29,659 nt of DNA from an uncultured Bulleidia sp. (GTDB lineage Bacteria; Bacillota_I; Bacilli_A; Erysipelotrichales; Erysipelotrichaceae). Under the pieces are notes generated by a model that had not been told where the DNA came from, ran no database searches, and saw only the letters and a list, made by a program, of their open reading frames with translations. How positions within the stretch are numbered: the stretch's first letter is position 1; the number at the start of each line of letters is the position of its first letter. Shown piece after piece: positions 23,163-29,659 of this stretch. The position numbers were made by a program, and so were the translations under genes. The DNA is taken from positions 1 to 29,659 of the forward strand of contig CAKVBD010000025.1 in assembly GCA_934725105.1 (NCBI GenBank), given 5' to 3'.

Positions 23163-25055
23163 CTACTTTGTCATTAATTCCATCAGTTCATTTACATTTT
23201 TTGTAAGAGTAATCTGTGATAGCAATACCGGTTCATCACATACATTAGAGAACCAGTCAAAGAAGATACGCAAGATATCTTTATCCTCTTCTTTTACCGC
23301 CAGCAACATCACAAATTTCACTTTGAAATTTCCCCATTGTACCGGTTTTTTCAAAGAAGCAACGGCAACGGTTGTTTTAATCGTGGAATACTTCAAAGGA
23401 TGCGGTATCGCAAATCCATAGCTCAATGAAGTCCATGCCATTTTTTCTCTTTCAAATGTAGATTCTTTAAATTCTTCACTCACTCTGCCCGCATCATATA
23501 ATGCATCACTTAACTGATTGATAACATCTTCATAAGATTCACATTCTAAATCTTTAAAGAAGAATTCATCTGTGATTAAATGCTGCATTTGATCACTAAA
23601 CTCTAATGCCTGTCGCTGATGATCAAGATCATTGATCAAACGAAATATTTTATATTCATCATCCTCACTAAAGAACATACCTATGATGACTGTTGGAATA
23701 TCTAATGTATGCTTCACATTCACTGTACTGATAATGATGTCTGGCTTTAATCGCTTAATAACATTTTCTTCATACACTCTTACAGTTGCATCAATCATTA
23801 ATCGATCGCCAAAGCGATGTTTGATCTTATCTGCACACATGCTTGTCATCAACTGATTGTTTGGCTGAATCAATACCGCATGATAGTAGTGCTGATGAAG
23901 ATTCAGTCTGTCATATGCTGCACCTAAATGAATTGCCAGAAAACCAATTTCATCTTCTACCATCGTTACATGCATATAATCTTCAATGATCTTTCCGACA
24001 AAGACACTAACATCAAATACCATCGGATATTGTTTTTTCACATCATGCAGATACACATTTTGAATCGTTGTATTTGTTTCCAGTCGTTTCAGAAGATGCT
24101 GGATATGAATCAATAAGCCATCTTTGAAGAACTCATCATTCGAGAAATCAACGTCATATACTTCATTAATTCCCGTAATAATTTTATCCAGCAAGACAAC
24201 AGAGTTATCTAGAAGACATGTATCACTGATATATCGATTATGTTGTCTTCCCATCAAAAGTCTTGCCAGTAAAACAATTTCATTCTCATTGATTTCACAT
24301 CTCAGAAATTTCGTAATCTTAGTAAAAAATTCATGTGCAATCTGATACTCAACTGTTCCTTTGATACGTTCATCATCAGCACCCATATCAACACAATTGA
24401 AATCCATCATTCTCTGAATTCCTACACCAATATGAATCATCAACATAGGAATTGTTTCTGCACGCAATTTGTAATTGTGAGTATTTAACGTTTCTTCTAA
24501 AACCTTAGACACCCTCAATAAATCAAAATCCGGAAATAATTCCGCAATCTTATTAATATTAATAAAGTCACCTTTTGTTTCATGTACAAGAATATCTTTA
24601 TGAAACTTTCGTTTGCTTTCTTCACTACCTTGTAAAGAAATGACTTCACCATTTTCAACAATCGATAAATCTGGATACGTTTCTAACATCTTACGAATAT
24701 GTTTAATATCATTACGAATTGTAAATGTGCTGTAATAGATTTCATTCTGTAAATCAATGATGTTGATTTTTTTATAGCGGAATAAACGTTTGATTAAAAA
24801 ATTACAGCGTTCTTCGAGTGACTGTGGAATCAATTCATCATTCTGTATGTGATTCACACCAGAAGCATCTTCTTTCAAACGATAGCCATAGCGAACACTC
24901 GCTTCAATTGCATCTTTTAATTCACAATTGATTGCATTAATATCACTACGAATTGTTCGATCAGATACTTCTAGAATTGCGGAAAGTTCTTTTCCAGTTA
25001 CCCAGTCTTTTCTCTCACTTAAAATATCAACAATTTTAATTTGTCTTGTTTTCAT
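23163..25055 (-). CDS. PRD-containing PTS regulator of the glycosylasparaginase operon
   Basis: A 630-residue activator with two N-terminal HTH parts (about 1-60 and 75-125), PRD1 (about 175-275), PRD2 (about 285-385), an EIIB-like domain (about 390-480) and a C-terminal EIIA domain with His552 (FAIPHP). PRD1 keeps His208 but has Arg where the second His is usual (LLARLLMGR), and PRD2 keeps His317 or His320 and His376. The EIIB-like domain has no Cys at its P-loop. It should respond to PTS phosphate flow and activate the downstream RDD/IIA and IIB/IIC/peptidase genes through the shared palindromes. There is no Shine-Dalgarno before the ATG, and a TACAAT box ends 6 bp before it, so the mRNA may be leaderless. 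Start is fixed by the HTH. Confidence 0.87.
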   Translation of the reverse strand: MKTRQIKIVDILSERKDWVTGKELSAILEVSDRTIRSDINAINCELKDAIEASVRYGYRLKEDASGVNHIQNDELIPQSLEERCNFLIKRLFRYKKINIIDLQNEIYYSTFTIRNDIKHIRKMLETYPDLSIVENGEVISLQGSEESKRKFHKDILVHETKGDFININKIAELFPDFDLLRVSKVLEETLNTHNYKLRAETIPMLMIHIGVGIQRMMDFNCVDMGADDERIKGTVEYQIAHEFFTKITKFLRCEINENEIVLLARLLMGRQHNRYISDTCLLDNSVVLLDKIITGINEVYDVDFSNDEFFKDGLLIHIQHLLKRLETNTTIQNVYLHDVKKQYPMVFDVSVFVGKIIEDYMHVTMVEDEIGFLAIHLGAAYDRLNLHQHYYHAVLIQPNNQLMTSMCADKIKHRFGDRLMIDATVRVYEENVIKRLKPDIIISTVNVKHTLDIPTVIIGMFFSEDDEYKIFRLINDLDHQRQALEFSDQMQHLITDEFFFKDLECESYEDVINQLSDALYDAGRVSEEFKESTFEREKMAWTSLSYGFAIPHPLKYSTIKTTVAVASLKKPVQWGNFKVKFVMLLAVKEEDKDILRIFFDWFSNVCDEPVLLSQITLTKNVNELMELMTK

Positions 25056-25061
25056 ATATGC

Positions 25062-25067
25062 ATTGTA
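25062..25067 (-). promoter_or_regulatory. candidate -10 giving a leaderless regulator mRNA
   Basis: TACAAT on the minus strand ends 6 bp before the ATG of the PRD regulator gene, so transcription could begin at or next to the A of the ATG. There is no good -35; the operator half-site CGATTTCCT lies just upstream, which suggests activation. Confidence 0.4.
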
Positions 25068-25070
25068 AAA

Positions 25071-25117
25071 CGATTTCCTGATATGCTTCGGTTACATTTT
25101 TCCTAGCAGTTAGGAAA
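25071..25117. promoter_or_regulatory. operator of the PRD regulator gene
   Basis: The palindrome TTTCCTA-GCAGT-TAGGAAA (25099-25117) is followed toward the gene by the half-site CGATTTCCT (25071-25079). Both occur again before the IIB gene at 21734-21755, indicating a shared regulator and autoregulation. Confidence 0.65.
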
Positions 25118-25203
25118 TTTTCTTCTCCGTGAATTAGTGTAAATGGAAGAAATACAAAAATGAATACGATAATTTAAGCATTTTCTTTGATTTTTATAGA
25201 AAC

Positions 25204-25245
25204 AAAAAAAGCACATATCACGCTATCCAACGCAATACATGCTTA
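25204..25245 (-). terminator. terminator after nagA
   Basis: About 15 paired positions, including several G-U pairs, join AAGCATGTATTGCG to CGTGATATGTGCTT, followed by seven T on the minus strand. It starts about 13 bp after the nagA stop codon. Confidence 0.8.
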
Positions 25246-25257
25246 GAAATATATCGT

Positions 25258-26397
25258 TTATTTACAAGCTTTTCCTCTTGCATACGTCTGTACAACATCA
25301 TAGTTGTCATTCAATACAACAAGATCAGCATCATATCCTGTACAGATCTTTCCCTTATGATCATCAATCTTTAATGCTCTTGCTGGGTTTAATGTACATG
25401 CATTAATTGCATAATCTACAGGAACACCAGCCTGTTCAATAACGATCTGAAGACCACGGTTAACACGTAATGTACTTCCTGCTAAATTCTTAGCCTCTAC
25501 TAAATGTGCAGAACCATCTGGATACACTTCGATTTCCTGTCCACCAAACATCATTCTGCTTCCAACTGGACAACCCTTTGCCATTAAAGCATCTGTAATC
25601 ATAATGACATGATCTCTTCCTTTAGCCATAAAGAAGTTATTCAAAGAATTCACATCAGAATGACATCCATCACAGATAACTTCACCATATACATCTCTAA
25701 AACGCATCGCAGCACCAACCAAGCCTGGATTTCTATGATGGAATGGTGACATACCATTAAATACATGCGTCATAGACATAGCACCATGTGCAATTGCCAT
25801 TCTAGCTTCTTCAAAAGTAGCACTAGAATGCCCTTGAGAAACCAATACACCATGCTGAGCACAATATTCAGTTAATGCAAAATCTTTATCATGTTCACAA
25901 GCCATTGTAATGACTTTGATCATTCCCTTTGCATCTTCCTGATATTGCTTAAATTCTTCAACATTTGGTGCAACACAATACTGTTCAGGCTGTGCACCTT
26001 TATACTTTTGATCTAGATAAGGTCCTTCAAAGTGAATACCAATAATTTCAGCACCTTCATATCCTTCTTCAACAACATTAACAACATTCTTCAATGCATT
26101 TGATAATACTTCATGACTCTGTGTAATTGTTGTAGGACAAATACTCGTTACACCTTCAGAAGTAATTTCTTTCATCCAGTGACGAAGACCTTCTGGTGTA
26201 CCATCATTTGTATCCCATGTATGGTATCCATGTGTATGGATATCAATAAATCCAGGAAGGATTCTATCATTATCATAGTCAACATCCACTGCATTTGTAC
26301 CATATGGATAGATATCAACAATTTTCTTATCCTCAAATTTCACCTGTGCTGGCATAAACTGTCCAGCAATCCAAACTCTCTTACTTTGAATAATCAT
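25258..26397 (-). CDS. nagA: N-acetylglucosamine-6-phosphate deacetylase
   Basis: A 379-residue amidohydrolase that converts GlcNAc-6-phosphate to glucosamine-6-phosphate and acetate. Visible motifs are His54 and His56 (DIHTHGYH), Glu in GIHFEGPYL, His in SQGHSSATFEEA, THVFNGMSPFHHRNPG and the catalytic Asp in MITDALMAKG. The order and length match NagA. The start is ATG 26397: GGAGG lies 6 bp upstream, inside the first eight codons of the longer frame. It follows the nagE-like PTS gene but is separated from it by a strong terminator, and a TATAAT box (26420-26425) indicates its own promoter. No nagB is in the window, so glucosamine-6-phosphate deaminase must be elsewhere. It also fits as the entry point for GlcNAc released by the glycosylasparaginase. 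Confidence 0.95.
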   Translation of the reverse strand: MIIQSKRVWIAGQFMPAQVKFEDKKIVDIYPYGTNAVDVDYDNDRILPGFIDIHTHGYHTWDTNDGTPEGLRHWMKEITSEGVTSICPTTITQSHEVLSNALKNVVNVVEEGYEGAEIIGIHFEGPYLDQKYKGAQPEQYCVAPNVEEFKQYQEDAKGMIKVITMACEHDKDFALTEYCAQHGVLVSQGHSSATFEEARMAIAHGAMSMTHVFNGMSPFHHRNPGLVGAAMRFRDVYGEVICDGCHSDVNSLNNFFMAKGRDHVIMITDALMAKGCPVGSRMMFGGQEIEVYPDGSAHLVEAKNLAGSTLRVNRGLQIVIEQAGVPVDYAINACTLNPARALKIDDHKGKICTGYDADLVVLNDNYDVVQTYARGKACK

Positions 26398-26419
26398 ATG
26401 TATTCCTCCAATTAATTTC

Positions 26420-26425
26420 ATTATA
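26420..26425 (-). promoter_or_regulatory. -10 box of nagA
   Basis: A consensus TATAAT on the minus strand lies about 22 bp before the nagA start and downstream of the nagE terminator. The -35 region is poor, so regulation or a weak promoter is likely. Confidence 0.5.
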
Positions 26426-26461
26426 CGCTTGAAATCTTTAAATATAACCCATTCATCTTTT

Positions 26462-26492
26462 AAAAAAGCTATAACAGTTCTACTGTTATAGC
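26462..26492 (-). terminator. terminator after the nagE-like gene
   Basis: A perfect 11-bp stem GCTATAACAGT/ACTGTTATAGC with a 3-base loop is followed by TTTTTT on the minus strand, between the PTS gene and nagA. Confidence 0.92.
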
Positions 26493-26535
26493 CTTTTCCT
26501 AAAATGAAAGGGATTATTAAGCAATAATACTTAAC

Positions 26536-28011
26536 TTATTTGCAAAGTTTCTTGAATTCGTCAGCAACGAACTGTACCTGCATACCAATAACTACCTGTA
26601 CACTGTTCTTGCCTGGGTGCATAACACCAGAAACTCCTGCAGACTTGATTTTCTTATCATCAACAAGGCTGTCATCCTTAACTGTTAAACGAAGTCTTGT
26701 GATGCAGTTATCGATTGTAGCAACGTTTTCTTTTCCGCCAACACCTTCAAGAATTGTCTGAGCAACTGCTGTGAAGTCATTGTTAGCAAGTGTAGCGCTC
26801 TTTTCAGCGTCATCTGCTTCATCATCGTCTTCACGACCAGGTGTCTTAAGATCCCACTTGAGGATAGCGAACTTGAATACGAAGTAGAATACTAAGAATG
26901 CTGCGATACCTAAAGGAATGATCATCCAAGTGTTATGAGCTGCTGGTAAAGAAGCAGAGAAGATTAAGTCAGTTAGACCTGCAGAGAAGCAGAAACCAGC
27001 TCTGAATCCTACGAAGCATGTAATAACTGTGAAGATACCATATAAAGCTGCATATACAACATATAGAGCAGGTGCTAAGAACATGAATGCGAATTCGAAT
27101 GGTTCTGTAACACCACATACGAATGCGGAGATAGCAGCAGACATAACGATACCAATAGCAATCTTCTTCTTGTTATCCTTAGCTGTCTGAATCATAGCAA
27201 GAGCAGCACCAGGAATACCGAACATCATACATGGGAAGAATCCAGACATGTAGATACCAAGATCCCAAGAAAGTTTAGCAGAAGCTGTTGTATCACCAGC
27301 CCAGAAGTGACCAAGGTCACCAAGACCGATTGTATCAAACCAGAATACGTTGTTTAATGCGTGATGTAGACCTGTAGGGATGAGTAATCTGTTGAAGAAA
27401 GCATATAAGCCAGCTCCAAAGTAACCCATAGAAGCAATACCATTACCTAATGCTACTAAGCCCTTGAATAAGATAGGCCATACGAATAATAGAACTACAG
27501 AAGCAAGAATTGAAACAACACCAGCTACGATAGCAACACATCTCTTACCAGAGAAGAAAGCTAACCAGTCAGGAAGTTTAGCATTCTTGAACTTGTTATA
27601 GCATGCAGAACCGATGACACCAGCAAGAATAGCAATGAATGGGTTAGCAATCTTACTAAATGCGATTGTTGTGATTTCATCCAATGTCATGATTGTGCTT
27701 ACTGTACCAACAGCGAGTAAGTTAGTGATCATGAGCCATGATACTAATGCAGCTAATGCACCAGTTCCATCATGGTCATCAGTCATACCGACACCAATGC
27801 CGATAGCGAATAGCCAAGCCATGTTATCGATGACTGCGCCACCTGCCTTAACTAGAAAGAAACCGATCTGCTGTACAAGACCAACAACGTCTCCGCCTTG
27901 CATAGTAGATGGACATAATGCATATCCAAGACCCATCAAAATACCACAGATAGGAAGACATGCTACAGGAAGCATTAACGCTTTACCTAATTTTTGTAGA
28001 AATTTCATCAT
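26536..28011 (-). CDS. nagE: N-acetylglucosamine-type PTS IIC-IIB (NagE-like)
   Basis: A 491-residue glucose-superfamily PTS permease. The N-terminal IIC domain spans about residues 1-390 with about ten membrane segments, including the substrate-site region PTGLHHALNNVFWF and the VCGVTEPFEFAF motif. The C-terminal IIB domain has the phosphorylated Cys in TIDNCITRLRL. The GLHH-ALN-x-x-FWF pattern fits GlcNAc-specific NagE better than glucose PtsG, and nagA next door agrees. There is no fused IIA; the EIIA-Glc gene just upstream supplies it. GGAG lies 6 bp before the first of two adjacent ATGs. Transcription probably comes from the antiterminator-controlled promoter at 29542, so GlcNAc uptake should be induced through the LicT-like protein. 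Glucose or glucosamine may be additional substrates. Confidence 0.88.
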   Translation of the reverse strand: MMKFLQKLGKALMLPVACLPICGILMGLGYALCPSTMQGGDVVGLVQQIGFFLVKAGGAVIDNMAWLFAIGIGVGMTDDHDGTGALAALVSWLMITNLLAVGTVSTIMTLDEITTIAFSKIANPFIAILAGVIGSACYNKFKNAKLPDWLAFFSGKRCVAIVAGVVSILASVVLLFVWPILFKGLVALGNGIASMGYFGAGLYAFFNRLLIPTGLHHALNNVFWFDTIGLGDLGHFWAGDTTASAKLSWDLGIYMSGFFPCMMFGIPGAALAMIQTAKDNKKKIAIGIVMSAAISAFVCGVTEPFEFAFMFLAPALYVVYAALYGIFTVITCFVGFRAGFCFSAGLTDLIFSASLPAAHNTWMIIPLGIAAFLVFYFVFKFAILKWDLKTPGREDDDEADDAEKSATLANNDFTAVAQTILEGVGGKENVATIDNCITRLRLTVKDDSLVDDKKIKSAGVSGVMHPGKNSVQVVIGMQVQFVADEFKKLCK

Positions 28012-28054
28012 TCCACTCTCCTTTTCTTCTTTTGAATGCTTAATTCCCTTTTTC

Positions 28055-28087
28055 TATACTCAAACGTAAATCAATACGCTTTGTATA
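28055..28087 (-). promoter_or_regulatory. intercistronic hairpin before the nagE-like gene
   Basis: An imperfect stem pairs TATAC...CGTA with TACG...GTATA and begins at the EIIA stop codon. No T run follows. It may set the relative amounts of EIIA and permease. Confidence 0.35.
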
Positions 28088-28088
28088 C

Positions 28089-28571
28089 TTACTTTGTGAT
28101 GGAGATTACTTCATCTCCAGCTTTTACTTCTTTTCCAGCAAGACCTTCAACTGCTGAAAAGTTAGGTGTATTTGTAATAATAACTGGGATGATTGTGTTG
28201 TATCCAGCTTCTTTTACCTTATCTAGATCAACTTCAATCATAAGATCACCAGCCTTCACTGTATCACCCTGTTTAACGTGACCCGTGAAGCCTTCACCCT
28301 TCATGTTTACTGTATCAATACCAATATGTACCAATACTTCAACACCATTTTCATCAACCAATCCAACGGCATGATTTGTTGGAAATACCATTGAGACTGT
28401 ACCGCTTACTGGAGCAACTACTTTTCCATCTGTCGGAAGAATTGCAACACCTTTACCAATCATTTCTTCTGCAAATGTTGGATCTGGTACATCTTTTAAT
28501 GCAACTGTTGTTCCATTAGCTACTGCATGTACTGAATACTTTGTTTCTTTTTTCTTAAAAAAATTAAACAT
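28089..28571 (-). CDS. PTS glucose-type EIIA (Crr-like)
   Basis: A 160-residue single-domain EIIA of the glucose superfamily. Phospho-site region VLVHIGIDTVNMKGEG contains the active His, and the partner His lies in FPTNHAVGL. VAPVSGTV and GDLMIEVDLD are also typical. I use ATG 28571: AAGGAG lies 8 bp upstream, while the longer frame would begin at a GTG inside that site. The gene starts 5 bp after the antiterminator stop and precedes the IIC-IIB gene, so it most likely phosphorylates that permease. It could also act on other glucose-superfamily IIB domains in the cell. Confidence 0.93.
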   Translation of the reverse strand: MFNFFKKKETKYSVHAVANGTTVALKDVPDPTFAEEMIGKGVAILPTDGKVVAPVSGTVSMVFPTNHAVGLVDENGVEVLVHIGIDTVNMKGEGFTGHVKQGDTVKAGDLMIEVDLDKVKEAGYNTIIPVIITNTPNFSAVEGLAGKEVKAGDEVISITK

Positions 28572-28576
28572 TTGTC

Positions 28577-29416
28577 TCACTCCTTATTTGTATTTAACAA
28601 TCTGCGAATATGGATTGCCATATAAACCATTTCTGCTTCGGTCAGTTCTTTTCCAGTTGCTTCTTTTATCGAGCTGGATATCTTTCTACAGCAATCAAAT
28701 TCTTTTTCACACTGTCTTTTGATTGTCTGAATAATCAATAAATCTTCATCTTTCAGCATCTCATTTCGATATACTCTTTGCAGAAGGAACTTCACATGTG
28801 TCAGTAATCTTTCATAGTTCAAAGATTTTTCATCAACCTTAAGATTAAATTCATGATGAATCAAATCCAGGATCTTATGAATTTCTGTTGGAAATTTCGC
28901 AGCATCTGAAATCGATGTATCGTACTCTGAATTCACAAAGTGCAATGCGATAAATCCAGCTTCATCTTCTGTCAATTGCACATCAAATCTTTGTTTAATC
29001 AGATCAAGTGCATAACATCCAACGAGAAACTCTGAAGGATAGTAACGTTTGATTTCCCATAACAATGGATTTGTAAAATCAATGTTCTGCTTTTGTCTTT
29101 CAATTGCGAAGTTAATGTGATCTGTTAATGTTACATACACACTAGAGTTTAAGTTCACCGCAATCTTTTCCTTTGCGTAACTAACAATATCCCCTACAAC
29201 TTCTGCTTCTTCTAAAGGCACACGAAGTAACAACTGCTTTAACTGCTCAGCATCATTTCGATCCTCTAATTTAAAGATTTTCTCCACTTTGCTTTCATCA
29301 ATATCATTTCCACTTTTCGCGCCAAAGCCAAGACCTCTACCCATTAAAATGAGTTCAGCACCTTCATCATCAATTGTAGAAACGATATTATTGTTAATCA
29401 CTCTATCAACAATCAT
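28577..29416 (-). CDS. licT: LicT/BglG-family transcriptional antiterminator
   Basis: A 279-residue RNA-binding antiterminator. Residues 1 to about 55 form the CAT domain (MIVDRVINNN, LILMGRGLGFG). PRD1 has His100 (LTDHINFA) and His159 (FIALHF); PRD2 has His207 (LLTHVKFLL) and His269 (YMAIHIRR). All four regulatory His residues fall at the same positions as in Bacillus subtilis LicT. When the PTS is working, the phosphorylation pattern lets the CAT dimer bind the RAT hairpin and block a terminator. Exactly such a RAT and terminator lie in the leader of this gene, so it controls its own operon, including EIIA and the NagE-like permease. AAAGGG lies 5 bp before the ATG. The gene symbol reflects family, not a proven beta-glucoside role. 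Confidence 0.93.
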   Translation of the reverse strand: MIVDRVINNNIVSTIDDEGAELILMGRGLGFGAKSGNDIDESKVEKIFKLEDRNDAEQLKQLLLRVPLEEAEVVGDIVSYAKEKIAVNLNSSVYVTLTDHINFAIERQKQNIDFTNPLLWEIKRYYPSEFLVGCYALDLIKQRFDVQLTEDEAGFIALHFVNSEYDTSISDAAKFPTEIHKILDLIHHEFNLKVDEKSLNYERLLTHVKFLLQRVYRNEMLKDEDLLIIQTIKRQCEKEFDCCRKISSSIKEATGKELTEAEMVYMAIHIRRLLNTNKE

Positions 29417-29452
29417 ATCTACCCTTTCAAACTTATTAGGATTATTATAACG

Positions 29453-29502
29453 AAAAAACCAGATACACGTACTCTAAAACTAGTACATCGATATCTGGTT
29501 TT
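29453..29502 (-). terminator. leader terminator controlled by antitermination
   Basis: AAAACCAGATA pairs with TATCTGGTTTT, with an inner GTACT/AGTAC stem, and is followed by a T run on the minus strand, about 37 bp before the licT-like ATG. Its left arm overlaps the 3' end of the RAT, so the two structures exclude each other. Confidence 0.9.
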
Positions 29503-29522
29503 GCCTTCTTCAGTAACAATCC
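29497..29522 (-). promoter_or_regulatory. RAT (ribonucleic antiterminator) sequence
   Basis: On the minus strand GGATTGTTACTG and GGCAAAACC, the two halves of the LicT/SacY-type RAT, are separated by only AAGAA. The element is 26 nt, against 29 in the classical examples, so the apical stem-loop is shortened. It overlaps the following terminator by several bases. Confidence 0.9.
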
Positions 29523-29541
29523 GAATAACTTTGTTACACAT

Positions 29542-29547
29542 ATTATA
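29542..29547 (-). promoter_or_regulatory. -10 box of the licT-EIIA-nagE operon
   Basis: TATAAT on the minus strand lies 19 bp before the RAT, so transcripts would begin about 12 nt ahead of it. No good -35 is seen at 17 bp. Further upstream (29608-29640) two small palindromes lie side by side; nothing else is visible to the window end. Confidence 0.6.
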
Positions 29548-29659
29548 CACATATTCTTCACATCAAAATTATGAAAAATTATCTCCTGAGTTTTACAGTC
29601 AGACATAATGAAATACTTTCATTTTCAGCTTAAATGCTGATTTTTTTATGTCAATTCTT

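Noticed and set aside
29625..29650. Rho-independent terminator on the + strand at the window end
   Set aside because: The stem is only 5 bp, and no + strand gene in the window leads into it, though a T run follows.
1..29659. Catabolite response elements (cre)
   Set aside because: I looked at the promoter regions and found no good match to the usual TGNAARCGNWWNCA pattern; a full motif scan would be needed to exclude weak sites.
1..29659. CRISPR arrays, tRNA or rRNA genes, riboswitches
   Set aside because: No regular repeats, cloverleaf-like stretches or known riboswitch cores were recognised; the only structured leader I can support is the RAT/terminator.

Overview
The window is AT-rich, densely packed bacterial DNA. 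Short gene overlaps, AGGAGG-type ribosome binding sites, PRD-type PTS regulators, an anaerobic radical-SAM activase and the absence of respiratory genes all suggest an anaerobic, fermentative low-GC Bacillota. A gut Erysipelotrichia-like organism is my best guess, but this is inference from gene content only. I see no rRNA, tRNA or CRISPR array.

Layout. (1) 15-1502: a complete-looking IS1634/IS4-superfamily insertion sequence whose right end abuts and supplies the stop codon of a DeoR-type regulator gene. (2) 1500-7195: the DeoR regulator diverges from a + strand operon of NhaC-type transporter, MtnA-like aldose-1-phosphate isomerase, class II aldolase, iron alcohol dehydrogenase and an NrdG-type radical SAM activase, closed by a strong terminator. 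Isomerase, aldolase and alcohol dehydrogenase match the logic of the DHAP shunt or 5-deoxyribose salvage, which recycle the 5'-deoxyadenosine or methylthioadenosine left by radical SAM and SAM-using enzymes. (3) 7210-13447: a PRD regulator diverges from a + strand operon of fused lactose/cellobiose-type PTS IIB-IIC, ChbG/YdjC deacetylase, metallo-beta-lactamase-fold hydrolase and AEC transporter. It has no phospho-glycosidase and no IIA.

(4) 13586-25117, all on the minus strand: a PRD regulator, two RDD membrane proteins around a lac-type IIA, then IIB, IIC, a short GrdB-like protein, an M42 peptidase that has lost its metal ligands, an intact M42 peptidase, a cytoplasmic glycosylasparaginase, a short PepV-like M20 dipeptidase, CutC and a YitT protein. 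The same TTTCCTA-N5-TAGGAA palindrome lies before the regulator and before the PTS IIB gene. (5) 25204-29547, minus strand: a LicT-type antiterminator with its RAT/terminator leader, EIIA-Glc, a NagE-type IIBC and NagA, i.e. N-acetylglucosamine uptake and deacetylation.

How they may work together: blocks 4 and 5 suggest uptake of a glycosylated asparagine or small glycopeptide by PTS, peptide trimming, cleavage of the GlcNAc-Asn bond in the cytoplasm by the glycosylasparaginase, and entry of GlcNAc-6-phosphate through NagA. This would be a PTS-based glycoasparagine pathway, comparable in logic to fructose-asparagine use. It is an inference; no step was tested. All family assignments are by eye from motifs, length and context.
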